Shown in pieces: positions 50,823-58,805 of a stretch of DNA of 64,000 nt. The notes beneath the pieces are model-generated. The model saw nothing but the letters and a program-made list of their open reading frames with translations. It was not told where the DNA came from and did not search any database. The DNA is from an uncultured Oscillospiraceae bacterium (GTDB taxonomy: Bacteria > Bacillota > Clostridia > Oscillospirales > Acutalibacteraceae). The stretch is from contig CABQLY010000010.1 in assembly GCA_902465155.1 (NCBI GenBank), positions 1 to 64,000 of the forward strand. Reading direction: 5' to 3'. Position 1 is the first letter of the stretch, and the number at the start of each line of letters is the position of its first letter. The translations under genes were made by a program, and so were the position numbers.

Positions 50823-50898
50823 GGGGCATTAGCTCAGCTGGGAGAGCGCTACACTGGCAGTGTAGAGGTCAGCGGTTCGATCCCGCTATGCTCCACCA
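50823..50898 (+). tRNA. tRNA-Ala (anticodon GGC)
   Basis: A 76-nt cloverleaf with encoded CCA. The acceptor GGGGCAT pairs with ATGCTCC and shows the G3-U70 wobble that marks alanine tRNA. The anticodon stem CTACA/TGTAG encloses CTGGCAG (anticodon GGC). Confidence 0.96.
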
Positions 50899-50935
50899 AA
50901 AAACAGCAACTCTTACTGTAGAGTTGCTGTTTTTA
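50899..50935 (+). terminator. Terminator after tRNA-Ala
   Basis: AAACAGCAACTC stem with GAGTTGCTGTTT and a T-run, starting right at the tRNA 3' end. Confidence 0.9.
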
Positions 50936-51003
50936 ATTTTCGAACGCCTACCCCAACAGCTTGCCGGTTTTTAAATAAACCTTTATAAATGAAAGCACCC
51001 GCT

Positions 51004-51036
51004 AAAAGCGCAGCCTGTTTTAAGCAGACTGCGCTT
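51004..51036 (-). terminator. Terminator of the glycyl radical enzyme operon
   Basis: The minus strand forms AAAAGCGCAG(T)CTG paired with CAG(G)CTGCGCTTTT, ending in a short T-run. It overlaps the last codons of the kinase gene slightly. Confidence 0.6.
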
Positions 51037-51038
51037 TT

Positions 51039-52316
51039 TTAAGCTTTATAGCGTATTAATTTTTGGGCCTGTGCCGCATTTTGAAACACCCCGGCCGAAA
51101 TTAACCCAAACAGCGCGGCGCCAAAAGCAGCTTCCTCCAAATGGTACGGCAAAAGCATTTTGGCCCGAAATTTATTTTCAAACGCCTTTTGTAAGGCTTT
51201 GTTTTTTCTTATTCCGTTACCGGAACCAACAATACCCTGCCGCTTAACCCCCATTTGCTCGTACAAATTGTAAAGCTCCAGCGCCATGCCCTGCAAAAAA
51301 GCAAGAGTTAAATTTTGCGGCGTAAAATTGCTGCAGGTAATGCCGCCAATGCTGCCGCAAACGGTTGGGTCGGCCCGTGTGCCGGCAAAGCGGGCGTCTA
51401 CGGTAAGCTCAGAGTTCTCGGCGGCAGCCGCAAATTTTTCCATAATTTTATACACATCGTCGGTGTTTGCACCAGCCGCTGTTAAAATTTCGGCGTAAAA
51501 GCCTTTTAACAGCGCAAAAGCGCGGCCGCCGCACAGGGCCGCACCGCAGGCAAGGTACTTGTTTTCAAAATACGGGCGGCACTCTAAATTCGGGCTGGCA
51601 ATTTTGTTTTTGGTTATTACCGATACCTGACTGCCGGTTCCCACATTTAAAAGAATACTGTTTTCGTTTGCAAGGGTAGAAAAGGCACTGGCTTGGTTAT
51701 CGCCAATAGCTACGCCAACCGGCACCCCCTTATACAGCCCTGCTACGCTGTAATCGGTTACAATTTTTGGGCTATAAGGGTAAGTAAAGCGGTTGTCTTC
51801 TAAATCGTAGCAGCCAAAGCTTGCCGCGTTGGTTGCGTGAATAACCGGCGCCTTTAGCCCGCAAAGCTGCATTACAAAATAGTCGTGAATGGTGCAGTAG
51901 CTTACCGCTTGAGCCGGCCGAACCCCATTTTGTTGGTTGTAAAAATCGGTTACATTACCGTACCCTGAGTAGCTGTTTAGGTGTTTGGCGTAGGTGGTAG
52001 AACGGTAGGGCAAATTACCGCGTTCATCCTGCCAGGTGTAAAGCGGGCTTACAGCCTTTCCGTTTTTGTTTAAATACACAATGCCGTGCATTTGCCCGGT
52101 AACGCCAATTGCCGCGGTTTGCGCGCTTAAAAGCTTTGTTAAAACCCGAAGGGCGGTGTTTAAAATTTTAACGGGGTCCTGCAGCTTTTCAAACGGCTCC
52201 CCCTTTAAAAATTGGCCGTTTGGTAAGGTCAGCGATTTTTCTACCAAGCCGGTTTCAACATTTATGGCAACGCCGCAAATACTGGTGGTTCCAAGATCAA
52301 TTCCAATTGCCTGCAC
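51039..52316 (-). CDS. FGGY-family carbohydrate kinase (sedoheptulokinase-like)
   Basis: A 425-aa sugar kinase. GIDLGTTSICGVAI (5-18) is the N-terminal phosphate loop; IGVTGQMHGIVYLN followed by SPLYTWQDERG resembles sedoheptulokinase more than xylulokinase or glycerol kinase; VAIGDNQASAF has the catalytic Asp; LLNVGTGSQVS and GIVGSGNGIRKN form the ATP site. Expected to phosphorylate a ketose or polyol. GTG start at 52316, 8 nt after AAGGAG. It is the last gene of the operon with an isomerase, a glycyl radical enzyme and its activase, so it probably phosphorylates the substrate or a product of that pathway. Confidence 0.82.
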   Translation of the reverse strand: MQAIGIDLGTTSICGVAINVETGLVEKSLTLPNGQFLKGEPFEKLQDPVKILNTALRVLTKLLSAQTAAIGVTGQMHGIVYLNKNGKAVSPLYTWQDERGNLPYRSTTYAKHLNSYSGYGNVTDFYNQQNGVRPAQAVSYCTIHDYFVMQLCGLKAPVIHATNAASFGCYDLEDNRFTYPYSPKIVTDYSVAGLYKGVPVGVAIGDNQASAFSTLANENSILLNVGTGSQVSVITKNKIASPNLECRPYFENKYLACGAALCGGRAFALLKGFYAEILTAAGANTDDVYKIMEKFAAAAENSELTVDARFAGTRADPTVCGSIGGITCSNFTPQNLTLAFLQGMALELYNLYEQMGVKRQGIVGSGNGIRKNKALQKAFENKFRAKMLLPYHLEEAAFGAALFGLISAGVFQNAAQAQKLIRYKA

Positions 52317-52328
52317 TTTATATGCTCC

Positions 52329-53336
52329 TTAATAACATTCAATAATTTCTAAGCTGCCAAAAGCTTTAAATTTGCCCATAAGGGCGGCCGGCATAAAAAA
52401 GTAATCGCCTTTTTTTAAAGGGTGCGTGTAGCTTTTGGCAATTAATTGGCCAAACCCGCTTGTTACAATGTAAACGGCGTAGCTGTTTGGCACCAAAAGG
52501 GTGTGTTCGCCGTTATTTAATTGAATACGGTTCATTACAAAGCAGCTTGTTTGCTGCGGCCCTAAAAGGTTTTGTACCGTTACCGTGTTGGTGCTTACAA
52601 GGTTTTTGGGGGGAATAAACGGCTGGGGAGCCGGGCCAAAATTAAAGCACTTTAAAGCGGTCTCACGGCTAAGCCCCAAGTACATTTCCTCATCCGATAA
52701 GCGGTAATTGCCGCAAAAGCGTTCCGGCTGAATGGTAAAATCGGTTGGCTCCTGCACCTCTAAAATAAGGCAGCCCTTGCCAATAGCGTGAACGGTTTTG
52801 GCCGGCACAAAATAAACCTGCCCCTTTTTAGGTAAAACCCAATTCATTAACCGTTCCATAGCGGTTGGGTCGCTTTCGCTTGCCGTTACGGCAGCTTCAA
52901 AATCGGTTTTTGTTACCCCCGTTTTAAATCCAAAGTACAGCTTAGCGCCCGGCCGGGTGTTTAAAATGTACCAACATTCGGTTTTACCGTAATTAGAGTT
53001 AAAATATTTTTTAGAAAAAGCCTTGTCGGGGTGCGCCTGGGCCGGTAAGCGAATGGCGCTGTCTAACACTTTTATTAGCACGCGGTAATTTTGGTTACCC
53101 AAAAGGGCTTTTTCCTGCTTTTTTAGCAGGCTGCTAAAATATTCCCCCGTGCTTTTAATTTTTGAAAGCCCTTCAAACAAATCGTTACTTCCTTTATGAA
53201 TGGCCCGAACATTCGAGGCAATCCATTCCTCCGGAAAAAAGCCGTCAACCGGTTCATCTCCAAAAAAATCGCCAAAAAGCTTACCGCCGGTATACACACG
53301 GGCAACGCGGTTTCTCTCAAAAAAAATCGGTTCCAA
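52329..53336 (-). CDS. Class I phosphomannose isomerase-like protein
   Basis: A 335-aa zinc-dependent cupin isomerase. LPAQAHPDKAF (Q and H ligands), KTECWYIL (Glu ligand) and VHAIGKGCLILEVQ (His ligand) show the full ManA metal site. ManA converts mannose-6-phosphate to fructose-6-phosphate, but in this operon it may act on another aldose or deoxy-sugar phosphate. TTG start at 53336 with AAGGGGGG. It is 15 nt behind the glycyl radical enzyme gene and 12 nt ahead of the kinase gene. Confidence 0.85.
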   Translation of the reverse strand: MEPIFFERNRVARVYTGGKLFGDFFGDEPVDGFFPEEWIASNVRAIHKGSNDLFEGLSKIKSTGEYFSSLLKKQEKALLGNQNYRVLIKVLDSAIRLPAQAHPDKAFSKKYFNSNYGKTECWYILNTRPGAKLYFGFKTGVTKTDFEAAVTASESDPTAMERLMNWVLPKKGQVYFVPAKTVHAIGKGCLILEVQEPTDFTIQPERFCGNYRLSDEEMYLGLSRETALKCFNFGPAPQPFIPPKNLVSTNTVTVQNLLGPQQTSCFVMNRIQLNNGEHTLLVPNSYAVYIVTSGFGQLIAKSYTHPLKKGDYFFMPAALMGKFKAFGSLEIIECY

Positions 53337-53351
53337 ATTAAGCCCCCCTTT

Positions 53352-55676
53352 TTAACAGCCAATGGTTGTAGATTGTAGGTCTAACCGTTTAATAATATCC
53401 TCCTGTATTTCGGGCGAAAGATCTAAAAAGTTTACAAATGTGCCGTGAATACGCATAATATACACCCCGCTCGGCGCATATTTTTTAGGGTTGGCCAAAA
53501 CCTTGCGCAGCGTTTGCGGCGTTGTTACATTAACATAAAGGTAAAAGGGCGAAACCCCCTGTTGGCACGGGTTAAAAAACAGCGGTGCAACAATATTATT
53601 ATAAAACTCGGTGCCCTTTTGTGCAACCGTTTTTGCTTTAAAAAATTTGGGGTCTACCCCCAGGTGCGAGGCGTACCCGCCGTTAAATTCGCAAAACGGC
53701 AACTTCATGTTCGAAAGCATTCTAAACCCTAATCCGTTCGCGGCCTCCCCGTAAAGCGGGTCAACCCCGTAGCCCAGCATTTCGCGGGACATTCGCCCGT
53801 CGGGCGTTGCGCCAACCCAGTAGCCGTAGGTTAAGTGGGTAGAGGGGCTTGAAAAATCCGGGCGAAACGGATTGCCTAAATAATTGCGCTTTGCACGCAG
53901 CATTTGCGAAACACGCGTGGCAATTTCTGCCGCCTCACGGTCTACTTTTTCAATGTTATTGCCAAATTTGGGGCAGGCCAGCAAAAACTCCCGCAGCGGC
54001 TCCTCCCCTTTAAAATTATTTTTAAGGGCGTTTAACAGTCGCTCCTTGTCGCCGTATTTTTTGCGGTATTCCTCCAGCGCTATAAAGCTGTCGGCCAGCA
54101 CGGTAAGGCCGTGTACCAGGCAGCCGCTGCCGTTGTACTTTGTGCCCTGCTTTTGCGGGTCGCGCATATCGGCCCCGTATTGCAAACCGCCCATAAAGCA
54201 GCTTAAAAACGGAACCCTGAGTTTTGAAAGCGCCACGCTGGCCCCGTTCGCTGCCTGTACCATTTCGTCAATTACCTTTGTTAAGGCTTGGTAAAAGGCC
54301 GGTTTAACCTGTAAAAGGCTGCAGCCCTCGAGCGGCATAAGCCGCTCCCCCGTAATTGATGAAACACCACCAAACAGCACCATTTCAAGCACCTTGGGCA
54401 AATTAAGCCAGCTATTGGTGGTGTTGCCGTTATCTTTTCCCATAATCAGCGGCTCTTGGCAGCCGGCAACGCTGTAATCGGGCAGGTCGGCCTCGGCTAT
54501 TCCGTTATTTTTTAAAACGGTAAACAATGCGTCATCATTAAACAGCGAGGGCGTAAGCACGCCCGGCGTAAAGAAAAATTTACCCATTTCGCGGTACAGC
54601 TCGGGCGGCGTGTTTTGGTGCAGCTTTACCGAAAGAATGGGCTGCGGCAAATTCATATCGTAATAAGCGTCTAAAATAGCGTAGCTCATAGGGTTTGTTA
54701 GGTCATTCCCTTTAAGATCTCTGCCGGAGATCAACACATTTTGCGAAATGGCCCAGCTGCGGTCGCCAACATTAAAAAACACCAAAAAGTGTTTAAAAAG
54801 CGCCGCGGCCTCCTCCCGGCTCAAGCCGCCGCGGTACGGTTCAAAAATGCGGTCGGCGTTGCCTACCGAAAAGGCGTAAGGGTTTGGCGCCTGCTCTAAG
54901 CACATTACCTGCCACAAAAGCAGGTACAGCTGCAGCGCCTGAAAAAGATTTTTTGCCCCGTTTTGGCTAAGGTGATTTAAGCTTTGCTTTAAAAAATTCA
55001 GCTGCTGTTTTCGCTTTGGCTCTGCCGTTTGCAGCTGCTGCTCAACAAGCTCTAAATACCGAGAAATTAAAATTTTAACCCCGTTTAAAGCCACGGCCGC
55101 CGCTTTGTAGAATGTGCCCGGTTGCTTTTCGGCCTGCGCAATTAGGGCGTTAACGCCGTGCTTTAACGCAAACCTAAAATCTGGAATAATGTGCCCGGTT
55201 ACCTGTTCTACAAAAAACAAGACCTCCTTAGTGTAGCTTTCGGCCTGCCCATAAACCCGGCTTAAAGAATGTACCATTTCGCTTTTGGCCGTAAAAGCAC
55301 GCACCCTCTCAATTCTTTTCTCGGTAAATTCCGCGTTGGGTTCAATATCGTTGTAAACGGCCATAGGGTCGCAGTAGCCCGAAAAGCCCTTTACGGTAAA
55401 CGAGGGATTAATTAACGCGTAGCTTTTGGCAAAGGCGTCCCGCTGGGTGCCTACAAATATGGCGTTTTTACTAAGGGTAAGGGGAATACTCTTTAGCACC
55501 TCGCACAACAAATACGCTTTTTTTACTTCGGGGTCCAAAGCCACATATTCGGCGTCGTGCTGCATTTCGGTCTCCTTTGCTAAAAACCAACCGTCTAATC
55601 GGTGAATTTCGCGCTCCTCTTGGTACAAAGCTTTTGCCATGCTTGTTAGCTCTTTTGCGTTGTAAGCAAAATTCAT
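53352..55676 (-). CDS. Glycyl radical enzyme of unassigned substrate
   Basis: A 774-aa member of the pyruvate formate-lyase/glycyl radical enzyme superfamily; strictly anaerobic. The active-site cysteine loop is VAGCQEPL with C406 and E408, and the radical glycine lies in MRIHGTFVNFLDLSP (G745), 29 residues from the C-terminus. The GCxE pattern is typical of dehydratase and C-X lyase members, not of PFL, which has two adjacent cysteines. RIHGT differs from the frequent RVxGY. I do not recognise it as choline, glycerol, propanediol, isethionate or hydroxyproline enzyme. Coupled kinase and isomerase genes suggest a sugar, polyol or sugar-phosphate substrate. AGGAGGA lies 7 nt before the ATG; the activase gene is 24 nt upstream. 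Confidence 0.88.
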   Translation of the reverse strand: MNFAYNAKELTSMAKALYQEEREIHRLDGWFLAKETEMQHDAEYVALDPEVKKAYLLCEVLKSIPLTLSKNAIFVGTQRDAFAKSYALINPSFTVKGFSGYCDPMAVYNDIEPNAEFTEKRIERVRAFTAKSEMVHSLSRVYGQAESYTKEVLFFVEQVTGHIIPDFRFALKHGVNALIAQAEKQPGTFYKAAAVALNGVKILISRYLELVEQQLQTAEPKRKQQLNFLKQSLNHLSQNGAKNLFQALQLYLLLWQVMCLEQAPNPYAFSVGNADRIFEPYRGGLSREEAAALFKHFLVFFNVGDRSWAISQNVLISGRDLKGNDLTNPMSYAILDAYYDMNLPQPILSVKLHQNTPPELYREMGKFFFTPGVLTPSLFNDDALFTVLKNNGIAEADLPDYSVAGCQEPLIMGKDNGNTTNSWLNLPKVLEMVLFGGVSSITGERLMPLEGCSLLQVKPAFYQALTKVIDEMVQAANGASVALSKLRVPFLSCFMGGLQYGADMRDPQKQGTKYNGSGCLVHGLTVLADSFIALEEYRKKYGDKERLLNALKNNFKGEEPLREFLLACPKFGNNIEKVDREAAEIATRVSQMLRAKRNYLGNPFRPDFSSPSTHLTYGYWVGATPDGRMSREMLGYGVDPLYGEAANGLGFRMLSNMKLPFCEFNGGYASHLGVDPKFFKAKTVAQKGTEFYNNIVAPLFFNPCQQGVSPFYLYVNVTTPQTLRKVLANPKKYAPSGVYIMRIHGTFVNFLDLSPEIQEDIIKRLDLQSTTIGC

Positions 55677-55700
55677 ATTCAGTCCTCCTATTTAATTGTT

Positions 55701-56402
55701 TTACGATTTTACAAGCTTTAGGCCATACGCTTGAAAGGTATGAATAAAGCTGTTTAATATCTCTGTTGTAATAAATCCGTTATGTATTTTATATTCACTT
55801 TGCCACTTTTCTTTGCCGTATTCGTGGTATGGCAACAGCTCAAAATCAACATTCGGGTTTGCAAACCTTGCAAAGTAGCTTGCAAAGCTTTGGGGCGAGC
55901 CGGTATTTACACAACGAATAAGCGGAATACGAATGTGCAGCGGTTGGCCGCTTTGGCAAAGCTTTTCAAAATTATTTTTAACGGTTTCGTTGCCAACACC
56001 GGTAAACTTTTTTAAAATTTCGCTGTTGTAATGCTTAAAGTCCATCATTAAATAATCAACAAATTCCGCAATGCTTAAAAGGTTTTTCGAGGTGCCGTTG
56101 GTTTCAATGGCGGTATGTATGTTTTCCTGCTTTAAGCGCTTTAAAATCCAAAGCAGCTCCTGCTCCTGCAAAGTGGCCTCTCCCCCTGTAAAGGTAACGC
56201 CGCCGCCCGAAAAAAACATTGGCACGCAGCTTTTGCACTCTGCCAGCAGCTTGGCAGGGGCAACCACTTTGCCGGTGTGCCCGCTTATGCCCTCGGGGTT
56301 CGAACACCAGGCACAGTGCATATTGCAGCCAGATAAATGGTAAACCAAGCGGTTACCGGGGCCATCCTGCCCAAAATTAAACCCTTTGCCAAAAATTTTC
56401 AT
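55701..56402 (-). CDS. Radical SAM activating enzyme for the glycyl radical enzyme
   Basis: Puts the glycyl radical onto its partner using SAM and a [4Fe-4S] cluster. It is 233 aa. The cluster motif CNMHCAWC is at about 28-35, then GGGVTFTGGEATLQ and ETNGTS as SAM-binding parts. Larger activases carry an eight-cysteine ferredoxin-like insert after the cluster; here only CKSC remains, so it is a short type closer to PFL activase. I start at ATG 56402, 8 nt after GGAGG; an in-frame ATG at 56465 would include the promoter. First gene of the operon. Confidence 0.9.
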   Translation of the reverse strand: MKIFGKGFNFGQDGPGNRLVYHLSGCNMHCAWCSNPEGISGHTGKVVAPAKLLAECKSCVPMFFSGGGVTFTGGEATLQEQELLWILKRLKQENIHTAIETNGTSKNLLSIAEFVDYLMMDFKHYNSEILKKFTGVGNETVKNNFEKLCQSGQPLHIRIPLIRCVNTGSPQSFASYFARFANPNVDFELLPYHEYGKEKWQSEYKIHNGFITTEILNSFIHTFQAYGLKLVKS

Positions 56403-56421
56403 TTTTTCCGCCTCCAACCGT

Positions 56422-56427
56422 ATTATA
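56422..56427 (-). promoter_or_regulatory. -10 box of the glycyl radical enzyme operon
   Basis: Minus-strand TATAAT 20 bp before the start codon, without any -35-like hexamer at 16-18 bp. This fits a promoter that needs the divergent AraC activator. Confidence 0.6.
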
Positions 56428-56450
56428 AACGGCAGGCCCCTTGTTTTAAA

Positions 56451-56479
56451 TTGACAAAAAAGCAATACAGATGTATAAT
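56451..56479 (+). promoter_or_regulatory. Promoter of the AraC-type regulator
   Basis: TTGACA (56451-56456), 17 bp, TATAAT (56474-56479): full consensus, opposed to the weak promoter of the operon it probably controls. Confidence 0.85.
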
Positions 56480-56510
56480 AAGATAAATTTTAAAACGCAA
56501 GGAACCTAAA

Positions 56511-57311
56511 ATGAAAACCAGTTTTAACTTAACAAGCCGACGCACCATTACCGAGGCAAATATTAATTATTACGCTCAACCCTTTATTCACCCGGCCAGA
56601 ACCATGTTAGAGCACGACTTTATTTACCTGTTGGACGGAGAATGGAAAATAAAGCAAAACAACGAGGTGTATTTTTTAAAAAAGGATACTTTACTGCTGC
56701 TAAGCGCCAAAAACAGGCACCGCGGCGTAACCCCCTGCACGGCCGGCACCAAAACCATGTACTTTCATGTTGCCTGGGCACCCGGCGATTTTTCGGGCGA
56801 GGATGTAAAAGACCCCCAATTGAACCAAACCGGCGTAGCGGCCTTTTGGCACACGGCTTTAAACCCAAACATTAAAAAAGTGTTTTACGAAATTGTAAAC
56901 GCTAAGCTTTTGGGGCAAAGCAAAAAAGCTGCCATTTTGTTTGAGCTGCTGTTGTGCGAGCTGTTAGAAAGCCCTTGCACCGCCCCATTAAGCCGCACCG
57001 CCGAACATATTAAAGACCTGATTCACCAAAATCCGGAACGCTTTTTTAGCAACACCGAATTGGCTCGGCAGGCCGGCGTTTCTTTAAAAAGTGCCGAAAC
57101 AAAGTTTAAAGCGCAATTTGGGGTAACAATCCACCAATATATGCTGCAGTTTAAAATGAACCAAGCCATTTTACTTTTTAAAAACTTTCCGGAGGTACCA
57201 ATGAAAGAAATTGCCTATAACCTTGGGTTTTACGATGAATACCATTTTAGCAAGCAATTTAAAAAACAAACCGGGCTTTCACCCAGCGCCTACAAAAAGC
57301 GCTGTTTGTAA
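56511..57311 (+). CDS. AraC-family regulator of the glycyl radical enzyme operon
   Basis: A 266-aa regulator. Residues 1-~110 form a cupin-like sensing domain (FIYLLDGEWKIKQNNEVYFL), and ~165-266 the two HTH motifs, ending in the classical MKEIAYNLGFYDEYHFSKQF, KKQTGLSPSAYKK. It is divergent from the operon 51039-56402, and most likely activates it in response to the pathway substrate. AAGGAAC precedes the ATG. The last seven codons lie inside a repeat that recurs at 59474. Confidence 0.9.
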   Translation: MKTSFNLTSRRTITEANINYYAQPFIHPARTMLEHDFIYLLDGEWKIKQNNEVYFLKKDTLLLLSAKNRHRGVTPCTAGTKTMYFHVAWAPGDFSGEDVKDPQLNQTGVAAFWHTALNPNIKKVFYEIVNAKLLGQSKKAAILFELLLCELLESPCTAPLSRTAEHIKDLIHQNPERFFSNTELARQAGVSLKSAETKFKAQFGVTIHQYMLQFKMNQAILLFKNFPEVPMKEIAYNLGFYDEYHFSKQFKKQTGLSPSAYKKRCL

Positions 57312-57480
57312 CAGCCTTTGTATGCAAAGCAAAAAAGCAAAACAGGCGCAAAAACCGGCCGGGCGGCCCCTTAAAGGGCTGCCCGGCCGGACTGTGTTAA
57401 TTTGTTTTTGTTTGCTGTAAAAGCGGCTTTTTGGGGCTTAATTAAGGGCAACTTGCCCTTTAAAACGCTTAAGCGGTAAA
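57288..57480. repeat. Long repeat, copy A (araC 3' end plus terminator)
   Basis: About 193 bp, nearly the same as 59474-59665. It begins with the last codons of the AraC gene (GCCTAC...TTTGTAA) and includes the GC-rich hairpin. A 66-bp core is identical in both copies; differences cluster just outside it. Confidence 0.92.
57350..57390. terminator. Bidirectional terminator in repeat copy A
   Basis: 15-bp GC-rich stem (57355-57369 with 57376-57390, one G-U/A-C position). TTTTT follows on the minus strand. It lies between the convergent AraC and LysR genes. Confidence 0.75.
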
Positions 57481-57500
57481 ATAACGCCTTGCAAAAAATT

Positions 57501-58388
57501 TTAAAAAGCTGCCTGTTCTTTAATCATGCGCTCCAGCTCTTTGGCGGCAACGCTCAACGGTTGTTCTTTTCGCTTTATTAAAACAATATCGCGCGGTGGA
57601 ATTTCATCTAAAAGGTTAATTTTACAAACGCCGCTGCCCTTTTGTAAAAATTCAAGCGGCACAAAGCCTACGCCAAGGTCGGCCTCAACCATAGGCAAAA
57701 TTTGGTCGGCAGTGCAGGCCTCAATATCGGGCCGAAAGGTTAACCCGTTTTTTGTAAATAAATTGGAATAAAACTCAAACGACATAGTGCCCTTGCCTAA
57801 AGAGATAAGCGGAAAATTGGTTAAAGCAGAAAGCGAGATTTGTCGCTCTGTTAGCTCTTTAAAATACGGTGAACAAACAGCCACCTCGGTTATTGGCCTT
57901 ACCGCGGTTTGCTGTAAAGAGGCCGCCGTTACAATGGGCGTAGTAACAACGGCAACATCCGCTTCCCCCGCCTTTAACGCGGCAATTGCCTGGGGAGTTG
58001 AATGGTTACTGATTTGAATGTGTATTCCGGGGTACAACAAACGGTATTTTTTTAACACTGGCAACAACAGGCAGCGCAAGGCAACCTCGCTGGCTGCAAT
58101 GCAAATGGAGCCATTTTGCAAGGTACGGTTTTCGGTCAGTTCTGATTCGCCGGCGTCTATATGCTCTATTGCAATGCGAATATGCTCGTATAGCTTTTGC
58201 CCCTCCGGGGTTAGCTTCATCCCTTTTCTGGAGCGGGTAAATAGCGGGCACCCCAACTCGGCCTCTAATTTTTTAATCGTCCGGGTCATATTCGGTTGAT
58301 TGCTTAATATCAGCTTTGCAGCCTGCGAAACATTGCCATACTTAGCTACATAGTAAAATACCCGGTAATAATCATAACTAATATACAT
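57501..58388 (-). CDS. LysR-family regulator, probable controller of the adjacent transporter pair
   Basis: A 295-aa LysR protein. HTH at about 1-60: FYYVAKYGNVSQAAKLILS, QPNMTRTIKKLEAELG, FTRSRKGMKLTPEG. The effector domain (90-290) has typical features such as ADVAVVTTP and VEADLGVGFVP. Divergent from the two-gene unit 58530-59463, with a T-N11-A type box in between, the classical LysR layout. Confidence 0.93.
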   Translation of the reverse strand: MYISYDYYRVFYYVAKYGNVSQAAKLILSNQPNMTRTIKKLEAELGCPLFTRSRKGMKLTPEGQKLYEHIRIAIEHIDAGESELTENRTLQNGSICIAASEVALRCLLLPVLKKYRLLYPGIHIQISNHSTPQAIAALKAGEADVAVVTTPIVTAASLQQTAVRPITEVAVCSPYFKELTERQISLSALTNFPLISLGKGTMSFEFYSNLFTKNGLTFRPDIEACTADQILPMVEADLGVGFVPLEFLQKGSGVCKINLLDEIPPRDIVLIKRKEQPLSVAAKELERMIKEQAAF

Positions 58389-58425
58389 TTTATCTCCTTA
58401 ACCATGTTTAATTTACATTATAATT

Positions 58426-58440
58426 ATGTATAACATACAT
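58426..58440. promoter_or_regulatory. Probable LysR binding box
   Basis: ATGTAT and ATACAT flank AAC, a T-N11-A palindrome touching the -35 of the plus-strand promoter and inside the promoter spacer of the lysR gene (TATAAT at 58417-58422). It fits activation of one and autorepression of the other. Confidence 0.6.
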
Positions 58441-58469
58441 TTTACATATAGAACTTTCTGTATTATAAT
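58441..58469 (+). promoter_or_regulatory. Promoter of the small membrane protein-YoaK-like unit
   Basis: TTTACA (58441-58446), 17 bp, TATAAT (58464-58469), immediately downstream of the LysR box. Confidence 0.7.
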
Positions 58470-58529
58470 ATACACAACAATAAAAGTCAAGTAATACCAA
58501 CACATTAAAAGTTGAAAGTAGGGTTAAAA

Positions 58530-58805
58530 ATGGAGCTTTTATTTGAAGTGCTAATGAGCGTAATGTTAGATGCCGCCATGATTGTTTTAATTTTAAAGCT
58601 AATTAAAATGCCCGGCGAAAAACGCAAAAATTACCGTGTGCTTTCGGGAACCTTTGCCGCCGGCTTTATATTTGGCATTGCGGCCAAATGCCTGTTTGCC
58701 CAAAGCCACCTTGTAACCATTTTGTTTGCAGTTGGCTTTATTTTGGCCTACACGGCCTTTGTTTTTACCTTTCCGGAAAAGGGGCAAAAGCATGAGGGCT
58801 GTTAA
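58530..58805 (+). CDS. Small membrane protein coupled to YoaK-like transporter
   Basis: A 91-aa protein with three hydrophobic segments (about 2-24, 39-58, 62-82) separated by a basic loop (KMPGEKRKN). I cannot assign it to a family. I start at ATG 58530 with a GTAGGG site; an upstream TTG at 58512 would overlap it. Its 3' end overlaps the YoaK-like gene by 14 bp, so both proteins are made together and may form one complex. Confidence 0.6.
   Translation: MELLFEVLMSVMLDAAMIVLILKLIKMPGEKRKNYRVLSGTFAAGFIFGIAAKCLFAQSHLVTILFAVGFILAYTAFVFTFPEKGQKHEGC

Noticed and set aside
51039..57311. Propanediol or choline-type microcompartment locus
   Set aside because: No shell proteins, aldehyde dehydrogenase or encapsulation peptide are present, and the activase is of the short type.
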